In this document: one piece after another, positions 9,401 through 18,826 of the stretch | Layout of the letters: every line of letters starts with the position of its first letter | Numbering within the stretch: the first letter of the stretch is position 1 | Notes under the pieces: model-generated | Told to the model about the DNA's origin: nothing | The model's database searches: none | The model's input: only the letters and a program-made list of their open reading frames with translations | Program-made: the position numbers and the translations under genes | NCBI GenBank assembly: GCA_027489355.1 | Contig: JAIXZY010000075.1 | Coordinates: 62,001 to 126,000, forward strand | DNA from: Paracoccaceae bacterium | Lineage (GTDB): Bacteria; Pseudomonadota; Alphaproteobacteria; Rhodobacterales; Rhodobacteraceae | Direction: 5' to 3' | Length of the DNA: 64,000 nucleotides

Positions 9401-9937
9401 CTCGTCCTCGGACAGGATCGGCCGCATGCCCCGACCGCCGCCGCCCCAGGAGGCCTTGAGCATCAGCGGATAGCCGACCTCCTTGGCCTGTTTCTTGATA
9501 AGCGCCATGTCATCGCCCAGCACCTCGGTCGCCGGAATGACCGGGACACCCGCCTCCATCGCCACGCGGCGGGCGCTGGCCTTGTCGCCCAAGGCGCGCA
9601 TGGTCTCGGCGCGCGGCCCGATGAAAGTGATCCCCGCCTTGTCGCAGGCGTCGACGAAATCCGGGTTTTCCGACAAGAGGCCGTAACCCGGATGGATCGC
9701 ATCCGCCCCCGCCATCCGCGCCACCCGGATGATCTCCGGAATCGACAGATACGCCCCAACGGGCGACAACCCCTCCCCGATCCGATACGCCTCATCCGCC
9801 TTGAAACGGTGGAGCGACAGCTTGTCCTCCTCGGCATAGACCGCGACGGTCTTCTTGCCCATCTCGTTGGCCGCGCGCATCACGCGGATGGCAATCTCTC
9901 CGCGGTTGGCAACAAGGATCTTCTTGAATTCGGGCAT
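6497..9937 (-). CDS. pyc: Pyruvate carboxylase
   Basis: The 1146-residue enzyme is a full single-chain pyruvate carboxylase, which makes oxaloacetate from pyruvate, bicarbonate and ATP to refill the citric acid cycle. In order it has the biotin carboxylase half with its opening LVANRGEIAIRVMRAANEMG and an ATP-grasp fold (KASWGGGGRGM), the HMGL-like carboxyltransferase half (LLTDTTMRDGHQSLLATRMR, then the Zn-ligand HTHDTSGAG region), and a C-terminal biotinyl domain. The biotinylated lysine sits in EAMKMETG near residue 1112. The start MPEFKKILVANRGEI at 9937 is preceded by GGGGAGAG; a longer frame to 9997 lacks homology. Length is as expected for the alpha4-type enzyme. It is a single-gene unit. 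Confidence 0.98.
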   Translation of the reverse strand: MPEFKKILVANRGEIAIRVMRAANEMGKKTVAVYAEEDKLSLHRFKADEAYRIGEGLSPVGAYLSIPEIIRVARMAGADAIHPGYGLLSENPDFVDACDKAGITFIGPRAETMRALGDKASARRVAMEAGVPVIPATEVLGDDMALIKKQAKEVGYPLMLKASWGGGGRGMRPILSEDELEAKVREGRREAEAAFGNGEGYLEKMITRARHVEVQILGDKQGNCWHLWERDCTVQRRNQKVVERAPAPYLTQAQREEVCEMAKRICGHVAYECAGTVEFLMDMDSGKFYFIEVNPRVQVEHTVTEEVTGIDIVQAQILIEEGKSLPEATGVASQADVKLNGHALQCRVTTEDPLNNFIPDYGRLTAYRSATGNGIRLDGGTAYAGSVITRYYDSLLVKVTAHAQTPEKAIARMDRALREFRIRGVATNIEFVINLLKHPTFLNDTYTTKFIDTTPELFAFKKRRDRATKILLYIADITVNGHPETAGRPKPPAEAKAPKPPAPRAAPAMGTRNLLEQKGPQAVADWMKEQQKVLLTDTTMRDGHQSLLATRMRSIDMIKVAPAYAANLPQLFSVECWGGATFDVAYRFLQECPWQRLRDLRAAMPNLMTQMLLRASNGVGYTNYPDNVVRSFVLQAAKTGVDVFRVFDSLNWVENMRVAMDAVIEANKVCEGTICYTGDLLDPARSKYDLKYYLDRAKELKSAGAHVLGLKDMAGLMKPASARVLIKALKQEIGLPVHFHTHDTSGAGAATILAACDAGVDAVDAAMDAFSGGTSQPCLGSIVEALRNTDRDTGLDIAAVRQISDYWEAVRKQYAAFESGLQAPASEVYLHEMPGGQFTNLKAQARSLGLEERWHEVAQAYADANQMFGDIVKVTPSSKVVGDMALMMVAQGLTRAQVEDPSVDVAFPDSVVDMLKGNLGQPHGGWPQGILKKVLKGEAPLTDRPGKTLPPVDIEAVRKKVSEEMNGITVDDEDLNGYLMYPKVFLDYMGRHKTYGPVRTLPTPVFFYGMQPGDEVSLEIDPGKTLEIRLQAVGETSEDGEVKVFFELNGQPRVIRVPNRAIKAKTAARPKAQDGNPAHVGAPMPGAVASIAVTVGQKVRAGDLLLNIEAMKMETGLHCDREALVKAIHVHPGTQIEAKDLLIELE

Positions 9938-10071
9938 GCGGCTCTCCCCCCGGGCAGCAGGACGCCGGAACATTAGGGGCGCTGCGCTGCAGCGCAAGGG
10001 AAATGACGTCCTCTATCAGCACAAAAGCGACGCAGCGACCGGCTCAATCCGCCCCGCGTGACCAGCGGCGA

Positions 10072-11334
10072 TCAGGCGATGAAGGTGATGTCGTCCAGCA
10101 ATTGCGCGACCGAGGTTGCGCCCGTCACGGTCAGCACGTCGCCGTTGCCGAAGTCGAACACGACCGACCCGCCCGAGACCTTTGCATAGGTGGCAAGGAA
10201 CGTCTCGGCCGACATCTCGCCATCCCAGAGCGAACCGCCGATGACCAGCGTGTCGACATTGTCGACGAAATCCTGAACGCGGTCGGTGCCGTGGCCGTCG
10301 CGGAAGAGGAACGTGTCCACGCCCGCGCCGCCGACCAGAACATCGGCCCCGGTGCCGCCGTCCAGAGTGTCGGCACCGTCCTGACCCCAGAGGCTGTCGT
10401 TCCCCGCTTCGCCCAGAAGCTGGTCGTTGCCGAGGTTCCCGTTCAGCCGATCGGCCTCGGTGCCGCCTTCCAGCCGGTCATCGCCCTCGCCGCCGACCAG
10501 CGTGTCCTGGCCCTGGCCGCCTTGGAGTAGGTCGTTGCCCGTGCCGCCCAAAAGCAGGTCATTGCCGCCCCCACCGCTCAGCTGGTCCGCGTCGGCCCCG
10601 CCTTCCAGCCGGTCGGCGCCATCATCCCCGCCAAGGATGTCATTGCCCGCACCCCCCAGCAGCCGGTCGTTTCCCGCCCCGCCAGAAAGCGAGTCGTCGC
10701 CAAGCCCGCCCGTCAGCGTGTCCTGGCCCTCGGCGCCCCGAAGCGTGTCATCGCCCCCGCCGCCGACCAGCTGGTCGTGGCCGCCGAATCCGTCGATCGC
10801 CTCGCCCTGCGCAGTGCCGAAGATCGTGTCGGCCTGCGTGCTGCCCGACAGTGGCACCGGCAGGCCCGGCCCGCCATTGTCCGCGGCCGAGGTGGCGAAG
10901 TTCTGCGTGGCGATGATCGAGGGATAGACCTTCCCGCCCGAGGTGAAGAAGCCGATCTCGATCCCGATGCCGATTTCCTTGAAGTTGGGGTTGAGAAGGT
11001 TCGCCCGGTGGCTGGGGCTGTTCATCAGCGCGGTGTGCAGGGCGATCACGTCATCCGCCAGCCCCGCCGATCCCCCCTGGCTGCGCCAGGCGATGTTTTC
11101 CCCGTTGGACCAGGTCCCTTCGAAGACATAGCCCGCCGCGCGCATCCGGTCGCCCGGCTTGGACCCGTTCTCGCCGGTGTGGGACATGATGTCCACGCCC
11201 AGCTGCCATTTGCTGTGCTGCTCGGCCGAATCGTTCAGCAAGCCGTTGATCCGCAATGGCGACAGGCCGCGAGACGTCCGCTCGGCGTTGACCAAGGCCA
11301 GCATCTGCATCTCGAGTTCGTTGGCCAGCGACAT
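10072..11334 (-). CDS. Secreted CAP-domain protein with RTX calcium-binding repeats
   Basis: The first 150 or so of 420 residues form a CAP/SCP domain of the bacterial YkwD type (LVNAERTSRGLSPLRIN, SHTGENGSKPGDRM, GENIAW, MNSPSHRANLLNPNFKEIGIGI). From about residue 175 to 335 there are some sixteen glycine-aspartate nonapeptides of the GGxGxDxLx type. The end (DFVDNVDTLVIGG ... VAQLLDDITFIA) is a typical type I secretion C-terminus. It has no Sec signal, consistent with ABC-exporter secretion; calcium would fold the repeats outside the cell. Exporter genes are not nearby. ATG at 11334 is preferred because AAAGGA lies nine bases upstream; a TTG two codons earlier is too close to that site. CAP domain function in bacteria is mostly unknown. 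Confidence 0.92.
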   Translation of the reverse strand: MSLANELEMQMLALVNAERTSRGLSPLRINGLLNDSAEQHSKWQLGVDIMSHTGENGSKPGDRMRAAGYVFEGTWSNGENIAWRSQGGSAGLADDVIALHTALMNSPSHRANLLNPNFKEIGIGIEIGFFTSGGKVYPSIIATQNFATSAADNGGPGLPVPLSGSTQADTIFGTAQGEAIDGFGGHDQLVGGGGDDTLRGAEGQDTLTGGLGDDSLSGGAGNDRLLGGAGNDILGGDDGADRLEGGADADQLSGGGGNDLLLGGTGNDLLQGGQGQDTLVGGEGDDRLEGGTEADRLNGNLGNDQLLGEAGNDSLWGQDGADTLDGGTGADVLVGGAGVDTFLFRDGHGTDRVQDFVDNVDTLVIGGSLWDGEMSAETFLATYAKVSGGSVVFDFGNGDVLTVTGATSVAQLLDDITFIA

Positions 11335-11634
11335 CGCCAATCATCCTTTCACACCGTCCGATCCCGCCGACCCGGTCAGCGGGGGGACTATCCTTCTCAG
11401 CCTTTGTCACGCGAATGCGGCGTGATCTTGGCCTTGAGCGGGCGCAAGCATGGGATTGGTGGACAATGCCTTCAATCCGTCCGTTGCCCCGACGCACCGC
11501 GCCAAGCGGAGGACCGCCCATCGGCTGGTCCGGGGGCCTGCGACAGGACACCGTGACGGGAAAGCGGCCCATCGAGCGAACAATCGGTGAACGCGGGCCT
11601 TTCCCCGCGCGTGGAACCCGATATACTGTTCCCT
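11335..11634. other. Divergent intergenic region (CAP-RTX / uvrD-like)
   Basis: This 300-base spacer must hold the promoters of both genes. A TATACT hexamer at 11622-11627 lies only seven bases before the helicase ATG. With no ribosome binding site visible there, a leaderless or nearly leaderless transcript is possible, but no matching -35 is clear. I see no small gene, repeat or structured RNA in it. Confidence 0.4.
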
Positions 11635-14136
11635 ATGACCGCTTGGGACGAAGACCAGGCCTTCGAGGCCGCCGCCGCGCCCGTTCCGTTGTCGCAGCGT
11701 GCGATGGCGGCGCGGCCGATGCCCTATCTCGACGATCTGAACCCCGCCCAACGCGCGGCGGTCGAGGCCTTGGACGGCCCGGTCCTGATGCTCGCAGGGG
11801 CGGGGACGGGGAAGACGAAGGCGCTGACCTCGCGCATCGTGCACCTTCTGCACCAGCGCCGGGCGAGGCCGAACGAGATCCTTGCCGTAACCTTCACCAA
11901 CAAGGCCGCGCGGGAGATGAAGGAACGCGTCGGTCGTCTTCTGGGCGAGGTGGCCGAGGGGATGCCGTGGATGGGCACCTTCCACTCGCTGTCGGTGAAG
12001 ATCCTGCGGCGGCACGCGGAGCTTATCGGCTCAAATCTTGGCGCATCGGTTTCCTCGAAGTTGAGGCAGAGCGACAATGAAGTGCTAGCAGATCTTGGGG
12101 TCAGCGAGCGCGAGCCGTCCTCTTCTGAACGTTTTCCGTCGAATTACGGTCGAGTGCACCTCAAGCCCAATTTCACGATCCTCGACACAGACGACCAACT
12201 CCGCCTTCTTAAACAGTTGATTGTGGCGGCCAACATAGATGAAAAGCGGTGGCCTGCGCGGCTGCTCGCCTCGCTGATCGACGGCTGGAAGAACCGCGCG
12301 TGGACGCCTGAGAAAGTACCTTCGTCTGAGGCCTCGGCTTTTAATAATCGCGGGACCGAACTTTATGCAGCCTATCAGGAGCGGCTGTTGAGCCTGAACG
12401 CGGTGGATTTCGGGGACCTGCTGCTGCACTGCGTCACGATCTTCCAGACGCATCCGGATGTGCTGGAGCAGTACCAGCGCTGGTTCCGCTATATCCTCGT
12501 CGACGAATACCAGGACACGAACGTCGCCCAGTACCTCTGGCTGCGGCTTCTGGCCCAGGCGCACAAGAACATCTGTTGCGTGGGCGATGACGACCAGTCG
12601 ATCTACGGCTGGCGCGGGGCAGAGGTCGGCAACATCCTGCGGTTCGAGAAGGACTTCCCGGGCGCTCAGGTGATCCGGCTGGAGCAGAATTACCGCTCCA
12701 CGGGCCATATCCTGGGGGCAGCCTCGGGGATCATCGCCAAGAACGCCGGGCGGCTGGGCAAGACGCTGTGGACGGCGGGGGCCTTGGGCGAGAAAGTCCG
12801 GCTGATCGGCCACTGGGACGGCGAGGAAGAGGCGCGCTGGATCGGCGAGGAGATCGAGGCGATCCAGCGGGGCACGCGGGGGAGGGAGCCGGTGGACCTG
12901 AACCACCAGGCGATCCTCGTCCGCGCGTCCCACCAGATGCGGGCCTTCGAGGACCGGTTCCTGACCATCGGCCTGCCCTATCGTGTCATCGGCGGCCCGC
13001 GGTTCTATGAACGCCAGGAAATCCGCGACGCGATGGCCTATTTCCGGCTGGCGGTGTCACCGGAGGATGACCTCGCCTTTGAACGCGTGGTAAACCTGCC
13101 GAAGCGGGGCTTGGGCGATACCGCGCAGGCGAAGATCAACGTGCTGGCGCGGGGGGCGGGGGTGTCGCTCCTGGACGGCGCACGGGAGGCCTTGGCGAAG
13201 GGGGTGATCCCGGGCAAGGGGGCCGCGCAGCTGCGGGCTTTCGTCGAAGGGGTGGACCGCTGGCACCAAGCGACACTGCATCCGGAGTATGACCACATCC
13301 GGCTGGCCGAGACGATCCTCGACGAGTCGGGCTACACCGAGATGTGGCAGAACGACAAGACGCCGGAGGCTCCGGGGCGGCTGGACAACCTCAAGGAACT
13401 GATCAAGGCGCTGGAGCAGTTCGACAACCTGCAGGGGTTCCTGGAGCACGTCTCCCTCATCATGGACAACGAGACCGAGGGGGCGGAGGAGAAGGTCACG
13501 ATCATGACCCTTCACGCCGCGAAGGGACTGGAGTTTCCGGTCGTCTTCCTGCCGGGGTGGGAGGATGGGCTGTTCCCCTCCCAGCGCAGCATGGACGAGA
13601 GCGGGCTGAAGGGGCTGGAGGAGGAGCGGCGGCTTGCCTACGTGGGGATCACGCGGGCGGAGAGGCTGGCCACGATCAGCTTCGCCAGCAATCGCCGGGT
13701 CTACGGGCAGTGGCAGTCGCAACTGCCCAGCCGGTTCATCGACGAGCTGCCGGGGGAGCATGTGGAGGTGCTGACGGCCCCGGGTCTGTATGGCGGGGGC
13801 TTCGGGGCGGCGGCTTCGGTGGGGTTCGGGTCGAGCCTGGAGGACCGGGTTTCCAAGGCCGACGTCTACAACTCGCCGGGCTGGCGGCGGCTGCAGGAGA
13901 ACCAGACGAACCGCCCCATGCGGCAGCCGCAGGAGGCGCGGCATGTGGTGATCGATATGGAGGCGACCTCTCCCTACGTGATCGGGGACCGGGTCTTCCA
14001 CCAGAAATTCGGCTACGGCGAGATCATGGGGATCGAGGGCGACAAGCTGGACATCGAGTTCGATCATGCCGGGTCGAAGAAGGTCGTCGCGCGCTGGGTT
14101 ATCCCGGCGGACCAGGTGGACGACGTCCCGTTCTAA
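11635..14136 (+). CDS. uvrD: UvrD/PcrA-family ATP-dependent DNA helicase with an unusual insertion
   Basis: The 833-residue protein has the superfamily 1A helicase motifs in order: Q motif and P-loop AGAGTGKT (residues 54-61), motif Ia AVTFTNKAAREMKER, motif II VDEYQDTN, motif III GDDDQSIYGWRGAE, motif IV LEQNYRS, motif V TLHAAKGLEFP and motif VI YVGITRAE. It unwinds DNA 3'-5' in excision and mismatch repair. Residues 133-175 are a 43-residue insertion between HAELIG and LKPNFTILDT that I do not expect in this family. The DNA from about 12121 to 12240 is near 50% G+C by hand count, far below the rest of the gene. ATG at 11635 (MTAWDED) is chosen over a GTG at 11587. The reading frame is intact. 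Confidence 0.93.
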   Translation: MTAWDEDQAFEAAAAPVPLSQRAMAARPMPYLDDLNPAQRAAVEALDGPVLMLAGAGTGKTKALTSRIVHLLHQRRARPNEILAVTFTNKAAREMKERVGRLLGEVAEGMPWMGTFHSLSVKILRRHAELIGSNLGASVSSKLRQSDNEVLADLGVSEREPSSSERFPSNYGRVHLKPNFTILDTDDQLRLLKQLIVAANIDEKRWPARLLASLIDGWKNRAWTPEKVPSSEASAFNNRGTELYAAYQERLLSLNAVDFGDLLLHCVTIFQTHPDVLEQYQRWFRYILVDEYQDTNVAQYLWLRLLAQAHKNICCVGDDDQSIYGWRGAEVGNILRFEKDFPGAQVIRLEQNYRSTGHILGAASGIIAKNAGRLGKTLWTAGALGEKVRLIGHWDGEEEARWIGEEIEAIQRGTRGREPVDLNHQAILVRASHQMRAFEDRFLTIGLPYRVIGGPRFYERQEIRDAMAYFRLAVSPEDDLAFERVVNLPKRGLGDTAQAKINVLARGAGVSLLDGAREALAKGVIPGKGAAQLRAFVEGVDRWHQATLHPEYDHIRLAETILDESGYTEMWQNDKTPEAPGRLDNLKELIKALEQFDNLQGFLEHVSLIMDNETEGAEEKVTIMTLHAAKGLEFPVVFLPGWEDGLFPSQRSMDESGLKGLEEERRLAYVGITRAERLATISFASNRRVYGQWQSQLPSRFIDELPGEHVEVLTAPGLYGGGFGAAASVGFGSSLEDRVSKADVYNSPGWRRLQENQTNRPMRQPQEARHVVIDMEATSPYVIGDRVFHQKFGYGEIMGIEGDKLDIEFDHAGSKKVVARWVIPADQVDDVPF

Positions 14137-14143
14137 GGCGGCG

Positions 14144-14158
14144 TGTCCACGGTGGACA
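14144..14158. repeat. 15-base palindrome TGTCCAC-G-GTGGACA
   Basis: A perfect inverted repeat with a one-base centre begins seven bases after the helicase stop codon. It is the same element as at 34998 and 59151 and a near match to 6462. It may act at the mRNA 3' end or bind a protein; no T tract follows. Confidence 0.75.
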
Positions 14159-14369
14159 TTTCCAGATTTATTATGTAAGTCAGTCACTTGGTCGCGGGCG
14201 TTTACCGTTTGGCAACCGTGTTTGAGCGGCGTTTTCCGCCCGCGGCATGCCCTGAACGTTCCCGCGCTTGGCCCACATCGACCACCCGGTCCGCAACCTC
14301 CCGATGTCGGGCCGTCTTGCGCATTGCAAGGGGCGGCGTGCATGGTGAGGCAAACCGAAGGAGGGCGGG

Positions 14370-15011
14370 ATGCCGGAAGAGACCACCGAGATTGCGGCCT
14401 TGGCCGATCTCTTGGAGGCCCGCGCGGGCGACGGCAATCGGGTCGTTGCAGCGATTGCGGGCGCTCCCGGATCGGGGAAGTCGACGCTGGCGGAGAAGCT
14501 GGCGGGCAAGCTGAACGCCCGCAGGCCGGGTCTGGCGGCGGTTCTGCCGATGGACGGGTATCACTACGACGACCTCTATCTGGTGCCGGCGGGGCTGCGA
14601 CCGCGGAAGGGGGCGCCGATGACCTTCGACGTGGGGGGGCTTTTCCACACCCTGCAACGGCTGCGGGCGCGGGAAGAAGCGGAGGTCGCGGTGCCGGTCT
14701 TCGACCGCAAGATCGAGATCGCGCGGGCGGGGGCCAGGCTGATCCCGAGGGACGTGCCGGTCATCGTGGTCGAGGGGAACTGGCTTCTTCTGCGACAGGC
14801 GCCGTGGGACCGGCTGCGGCCGGTGTTCGACGTCACCGTGATGGTCGAGGTGCCGGAACACGTCCTGCGCGCGCGGCTGCGCGGGCGGTGGGAGAGGCTG
14901 GGACTGTCCGAGGCGGAAATCCTTGAGAAGCTTGAGGAAAACGACCTTCCCAACGGACGCTGGGTCCGCGACGGGTCCGTCCCGGCCGACCACGTCATTC
15001 GCAACGGCTGA
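14370..15011 (+). CDS. P-loop nucleoside/pantothenate-type kinase family protein
   Basis: The 213-residue protein has a P-loop GAPGSGKST near residues 31-39, then MDGYHYDD, a substrate-site motif of the phosphoribulokinase/uridine kinase/pantothenate kinase superfamily, and VIVVEGNWLLL, the Walker B region. A lid-type stretch RLRGRWERLGLSEAEI follows. It should phosphorylate a small hydroxylated metabolite; members are variously named FrcK, YggC or uridine kinase-like, and the substrate cannot be read from sequence. The ATG is supported by GGAGGG six bases upstream. It lies alone between the helicase gene and ftsW, on the same strand. Confidence 0.85.
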   Translation: MPEETTEIAALADLLEARAGDGNRVVAAIAGAPGSGKSTLAEKLAGKLNARRPGLAAVLPMDGYHYDDLYLVPAGLRPRKGAPMTFDVGGLFHTLQRLRAREEAEVAVPVFDRKIEIARAGARLIPRDVPVIVVEGNWLLLRQAPWDRLRPVFDVTVMVEVPEHVLRARLRGRWERLGLSEAEILEKLEENDLPNGRWVRDGSVPADHVIRNG

Positions 15012-15155
15012 CGCCGGGACCAGCCCGCAAATTCCGATTCGCCCGATCCTATTCGCGCTGGCCTTGCGAATCGATTGGCGCTACTCTGCGAGGTGAAGAC
15101 CTGGGGGACACACCCGGGCTTCCAATGGCAGAGCAGGCGTAACAGGCGGTTTTCC

Positions 15156-16319
15156 ATGACTGAAATGGTCTATGGCTCCAATCCCGTTCGGGTGTCGGAG
15201 CCGGTCATCCCACGGTGGTGGCGCACGATCGACAAGTGGGTGCTGACAAGCGTCTTCGTCCTGTTCGGGATCGGCCTTCTGCTGGGACTGGCGGCGAGCG
15301 TGCCGCTGGCGACACGCAACGGGCTGGAGCCGTTCTACTATGTGCAGCGCCAGGCCTTCTTTGGCGGGATCGCCCTGGTGGTGATGATCGGGATTTCGAT
15401 GATGCCGCCCGACATGGTGCGGCGGCTGGGGGTGCTGGGCTTCGCGGTGTCGATGGTGGCGCTGATGCTGCTGCCGGTGGCGGGGACCGACTTCGGCAAG
15501 GGCGCGGTGCGCTGGTTCTCGTTCGGGTTTGCCAGCGTCCAGCCGTCCGAGTTCCTGAAGCCGGGGTTCGTCATCGTGGTCGCCTGGCTGATCGCGGCGA
15601 GCCAGGATCTGCAGGGGCCGCCGGGCAAGACGATCTCTTTCGCGCTGACGCTGGTCGTGGTGGGGTTCCTGGCGATGCAGCCGGACTTCGGCCAGTCGGC
15701 GCTGGTGCTGTTCGCCTGGGGCGTGGTCTATTTCGTAGGCGGCGCGCCGATGCTGCTGATCGGGGTGGTGGGGGGCATCGTCTCGGCGGCGGGGCTGGTG
15801 TTCTATGAAAGCTCGGAACACTTCGCGCGGCGGATCGACGGGTTCCTGTCGCCGGACGTCGACCCGCGGACGCAGCTTGGCTATGCGGCCAACGCCATCC
15901 AGGAGGGCGGCTTCTTCGGCGTGGGCGTGGGCGAGGGCCAGGTCAAATGGTCGCTGCCGGACGCGCATACCGACTTCATCATCGCGGTGGCGGCCGAGGA
16001 ATACGGGCTGCTCCTCGTCCTTCTGATCCTGGCGGTCTATGGGGTGATCGTCGTCCGCTCGCTGTGGCGGCTGCTGCCGGAGCGCGACCCCTTCGCGCGG
16101 CTGGCGGGTGCGGGCATGGCCTGCATCTTCGGGGTGCAGGCGATGATCAACATGGGTGTGGCGGTGCGGCTTCTGCCCGCCAAGGGGATGACACTGCCCT
16201 TCGTGAGCTATGGCGGGTCGTCGGTCATCGCCGCGGGCATCACGCTGGGGATGCTGCTGGCGCTGACGCGGGAACGGCCGCGCGGGCAGATGAGCGACGT
16301 CTTCCGGCGGGGGCGGTGA
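15156..16319 (+). CDS. ftsW: Septal peptidoglycan polymerase FtsW
   Basis: The 387-residue multi-pass membrane protein is a SEDS-family glycosyltransferase that polymerises lipid II at the division septum with its partner FtsI. About ten hydrophobic helices are visible. SEDS signatures include [45 protein letters not shown] and the C-terminal [10 protein letters not shown]. The ATG of [11 protein letters not shown] at 15156 is chosen; the longer frame to 15075 would start in a poorly conserved leader. The stop overlaps the murG start (TGATG). Upstream there is the kinase gene, not murD, so the proximal half of the dcw cluster is missing at this place. Confidence 0.96.
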   Translation: MTEMVYGSNPVRVSEPVIPRWWRTIDKWVLTSVFVLFGIGLLLGLAASVPLATRNGLEPFYYVQRQAFFGGIALVVMIGISMMPPDMVRRLGVLGFAVSMVALMLLPVAGTDFGKGAVRWFSFGFASVQPSEFLKPGFVIVVAWLIAASQDLQGPPGKTISFALTLVVVGFLAMQPDFGQSALVLFAWGVVYFVGGAPMLLIGVVGGIVSAAGLVFYESSEHFARRIDGFLSPDVDPRTQLGYAANAIQEGGFFGVGVGEGQVKWSLPDAHTDFIIAVAAEEYGLLLVLLILAVYGVIVVRSLWRLLPERDPFARLAGAGMACIFGVQAMINMGVAVRLLPAKGMTLPFVSYGGSSVIAAGITLGMLLALTRERPRGQMSDVFRRGR

Positions 16320-17410
16320 TGGCGAAGCTTCTGCTCATCGCGGCGGGGGGCACGGGGGGGCACATGTTCCCGGGGCAGGCCCTGGCCGAGGCGATGCTGG
16401 CGCGGGGCTGGCGGGTGAAGCTGTCGACCGACGACCGGGGCGCGCGCTATGCGGGAGGGTTTCCCAAGGAGGTTGCGGTGGAGCGCGTGGCCTCGGCCAC
16501 CTTCGCGCGCGGGGGCGTGGCGGCGAAGCTGATGGTGCCGTTCCGGATCCTGGGCGGGGTCCTGGGCGCGTTGGTGTCGCAACTGCGCGACCGGCCGGCG
16601 GTGGTGGTGGGGTTTGGCGGCTATCCCTCGATCCCGGCGCTGTCGGCGGCCTGGGTGCTGCGACGGCCCCGGATGATCCATGAACAGAACGGCGTCCTTG
16701 GCCGGGTGAACCAGGTCTTCGCGCGGCGGGTGGACAGGGTGGCCTGCGGAACCTGGCCGACCGCCCTGCCAGCGGGCGTGACCGGGGAACCCACGGGTAA
16801 TCCTGTGCGGCAGGCGGTGCTGGACCGGGCCTCGGCGCCCTATATCCCGCCGGGCGACTATCCGATGGCGATGGTGGTGATCGGGGGCTCGCAAGGGGCC
16901 CGGGTGCTGTCGGAGGTGGTCCCGGCGGCGATGGCGCTTTTGCCGGAGGGGCTGCGCCAAAGCCTGCGGGTCGCGCATCAGGCGCGGGACGAGGACGCGG
17001 CGCGAGCTGCGGCAGCCTATGAGGCGGCGGGGGTCCGGGCCGAGATCGCTCCGTTCTTCGCCGACATCCCGCGGCGGCTGTCCGAGGCTCAGCTGGTGAT
17101 CAGCCGGTCTGGGGCGTCCTCGGTGGCGGATATCAGCGTGATCGGGCGGCCGTCGATCCTGATCCCCTATGCGGCGGCGACGGGGGATCACCAGACGGCG
17201 AACGCCAAGGGGCTGGTTGACGCAGGGGCGGCGGTGGTGATCCAGGAGAAGGCGCTTGACGCGGGCGGCCTTGCGGGCCACATCGCCGCGATCCTGGAAG
17301 ACCCGATGAAGGCCGAGGGCATGGCCCGCGCGGCCCTGGGCGAGGGCAAGCCGGACGCGACGGCCCGGCTGGTGGCATTGGTTGAAGAATTAGGCGGAGA
17401 CGCATCATGA
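16319..17410 (+). CDS. murG: UDP-GlcNAc:lipid I N-acetylglucosaminyltransferase MurG
   Basis: The 363-residue enzyme adds GlcNAc to lipid I to make lipid II on the inner face of the membrane. The N-terminal glycine loop [19 protein letters not shown], a second loop [13 protein letters not shown], the donor-domain motif [14 protein letters not shown] and the [12 protein letters not shown] region are all typical of the GT28 family. The start shares a base with the ftsW stop (TGATG) and the stop overlaps murC by four bases. Length is normal. Confidence 0.97.
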   Translation: MAKLLLIAAGGTGGHMFPGQALAEAMLARGWRVKLSTDDRGARYAGGFPKEVAVERVASATFARGGVAAKLMVPFRILGGVLGALVSQLRDRPAVVVGFGGYPSIPALSAAWVLRRPRMIHEQNGVLGRVNQVFARRVDRVACGTWPTALPAGVTGEPTGNPVRQAVLDRASAPYIPPGDYPMAMVVIGGSQGARVLSEVVPAAMALLPEGLRQSLRVAHQARDEDAARAAAAYEAAGVRAEIAPFFADIPRRLSEAQLVISRSGASSVADISVIGRPSILIPYAAATGDHQTANAKGLVDAGAAVVIQEKALDAGGLAGHIAAILEDPMKAEGMARAALGEGKPDATARLVALVEELGGDAS

Positions 17411-18816
17411 ACGCAGCGACGAAGCTTCCGCTGGAGCTGGGGCCGATCCATTTCGTCGGCATCGGCGGGATCGGGATGAGCGGGATTGCCGAGGTGCTGA
17501 TCACGCTGGGCTACGCGGTGCAGGGGTCGGATGCGAAGGCGTCGAAGATCACCGACCGGCTGGTTTCGCTGGGCGCGCGGTTCTTCGAGGGGCAGCGGGC
17601 CGAGAACATCGGGGATGGGGTGTCGGTCGTCGTGATCTCGTCCGCGATCAAGAAGGGCAACCCGGAGCTGGAAGAGGCTCGCCGCCGGAAGCTGCCGGTG
17701 GTGCGGCGGGCCGAGATGCTGGCGGAACTGATGCGGCTGCGGTCGAACATCGCGATTGCCGGGACGCATGGGAAGACGACCACGACGACGATGGTCGCGA
17801 CGCTGCTGGACAAGGGCGGGTTCGACCCGACGGTCATCAACGGCGGCGTGATCCATGCTTACGGCTCGAACGCGCGCGCCGGGGCGGGGGAGTGGATGGT
17901 GGTCGAGGCGGACGAGTCCGACGGCTCGTTCAACCGGCTCCCGGCGACGATCGCCATCGTCACGAACATCGACCCCGAGCATATGGAGCACTGGCACACC
18001 TTCGACGCGCTGCGGAAGGGGTTCCTGGATTTCGTGTCGAACGTGCCGTTCTATGGCCTCGCGGTCTGCTGCACGGACCATCCCGAGGTTCAGGCGCTGG
18101 TAGGCAGGGTGACGGACCGGCGGGTGGTGACCTTCGGGTTCAACGCCCAGGCCGACGTGCGGGCGCTGAACCTGCGGTACGAGAACGGCGTGGCGCATTT
18201 CGACATCGCGCTCCAGGGCGAGGGCGGGATGATCGAGGGTTGCACCCTGCCGATGCCCGGTGACCACAACGTGTCGAACGCGCTGTCCGCGGTCGCGGTG
18301 GCCCGCCACCTGGGGATGAAGAAGGAAGAGATCCGCGAGGCCCTTGCCGGCTTCGCCGGGGTCAACCGCCGCTTCACCAAGGTGGCCGAGGTGGGGGGCG
18401 TCACGATCATCGACGACTACGGCCACCACCCGGTGGAAATCGCCGCAGTGCTGAAGGCCGCGCGGCAGGCGACGAAGGGCCGGATCATCGCGGTCCACCA
18501 GCCGCACCGCTATACCCGGCTGTCGAGCCTGTTCGAGGAATTCTGCACCTGCTTCAACGAGGCCGACGTGGTCGCCATCGCCGATGTCTACTCGGCCGGC
18601 GAGGACCCGATCCCCGGCGCCTCGCGCGATGACCTGGTGGCGGGGCTGATCGCCCACGGCCACCGCCACGCGCGGGCCCTGGCCGACGAGGCGGAACTTG
18701 CGCGGCTGGTGAAGGAACAGGCGCAGCCGGGGGACATGGTCGTGTGCCTTGGCGCCGGGACCATCAGCGCCTGGGCCAATGCGCTGCCCGCGAAGCTGAT
18801 GGGAAAGGCCGCATGA
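17407..18816 (+). CDS. murC: UDP-N-acetylmuramate--L-alanine ligase MurC
   Basis: The 469-residue cytoplasmic Mur ligase attaches the first amino acid of the peptidoglycan stem. It has an N-terminal Rossmann motif [17 protein letters not shown], the ATP-binding motif [16 protein letters not shown] near residue 120, the [11 protein letters not shown] motif, [10 protein letters not shown], and a C-terminal ligase domain ([18 protein letters not shown]). The ATG overlaps the murG stop. A pair of perfect palindromes follows its stop codon and may reduce readthrough into the small membrane genes. Confidence 0.98.
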   Translation: MNAATKLPLELGPIHFVGIGGIGMSGIAEVLITLGYAVQGSDAKASKITDRLVSLGARFFEGQRAENIGDGVSVVVISSAIKKGNPELEEARRRKLPVVRRAEMLAELMRLRSNIAIAGTHGKTTTTTMVATLLDKGGFDPTVINGGVIHAYGSNARAGAGEWMVVEADESDGSFNRLPATIAIVTNIDPEHMEHWHTFDALRKGFLDFVSNVPFYGLAVCCTDHPEVQALVGRVTDRRVVTFGFNAQADVRALNLRYENGVAHFDIALQGEGGMIEGCTLPMPGDHNVSNALSAVAVARHLGMKKEEIREALAGFAGVNRRFTKVAEVGGVTIIDDYGHHPVEIAAVLKAARQATKGRIIAVHQPHRYTRLSSLFEEFCTCFNEADVVAIADVYSAGEDPIPGASRDDLVAGLIAHGHRHARALADEAELARLVKEQAQPGDMVVCLGAGTISAWANALPAKLMGKAA

Positions 18817-18826
18817 GGGAAGCCAG

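Noticed and set aside
6545-9976. Very long open frame (over 1100 codons) antisense to pyruvate carboxylase
   Set aside because: It is the mirror frame of a highly biased G+C-rich gene, rich in Arg, His, Gly and Leu without any domain. The minus-strand pyc has complete motifs.
10230-10800. Direct repeats resembling a CRISPR or tandem-repeat array
   Set aside because: The repetition is the nine-codon RTX unit (GGxGxDxLx) of the CAP-RTX protein, in frame and with diverging codons.
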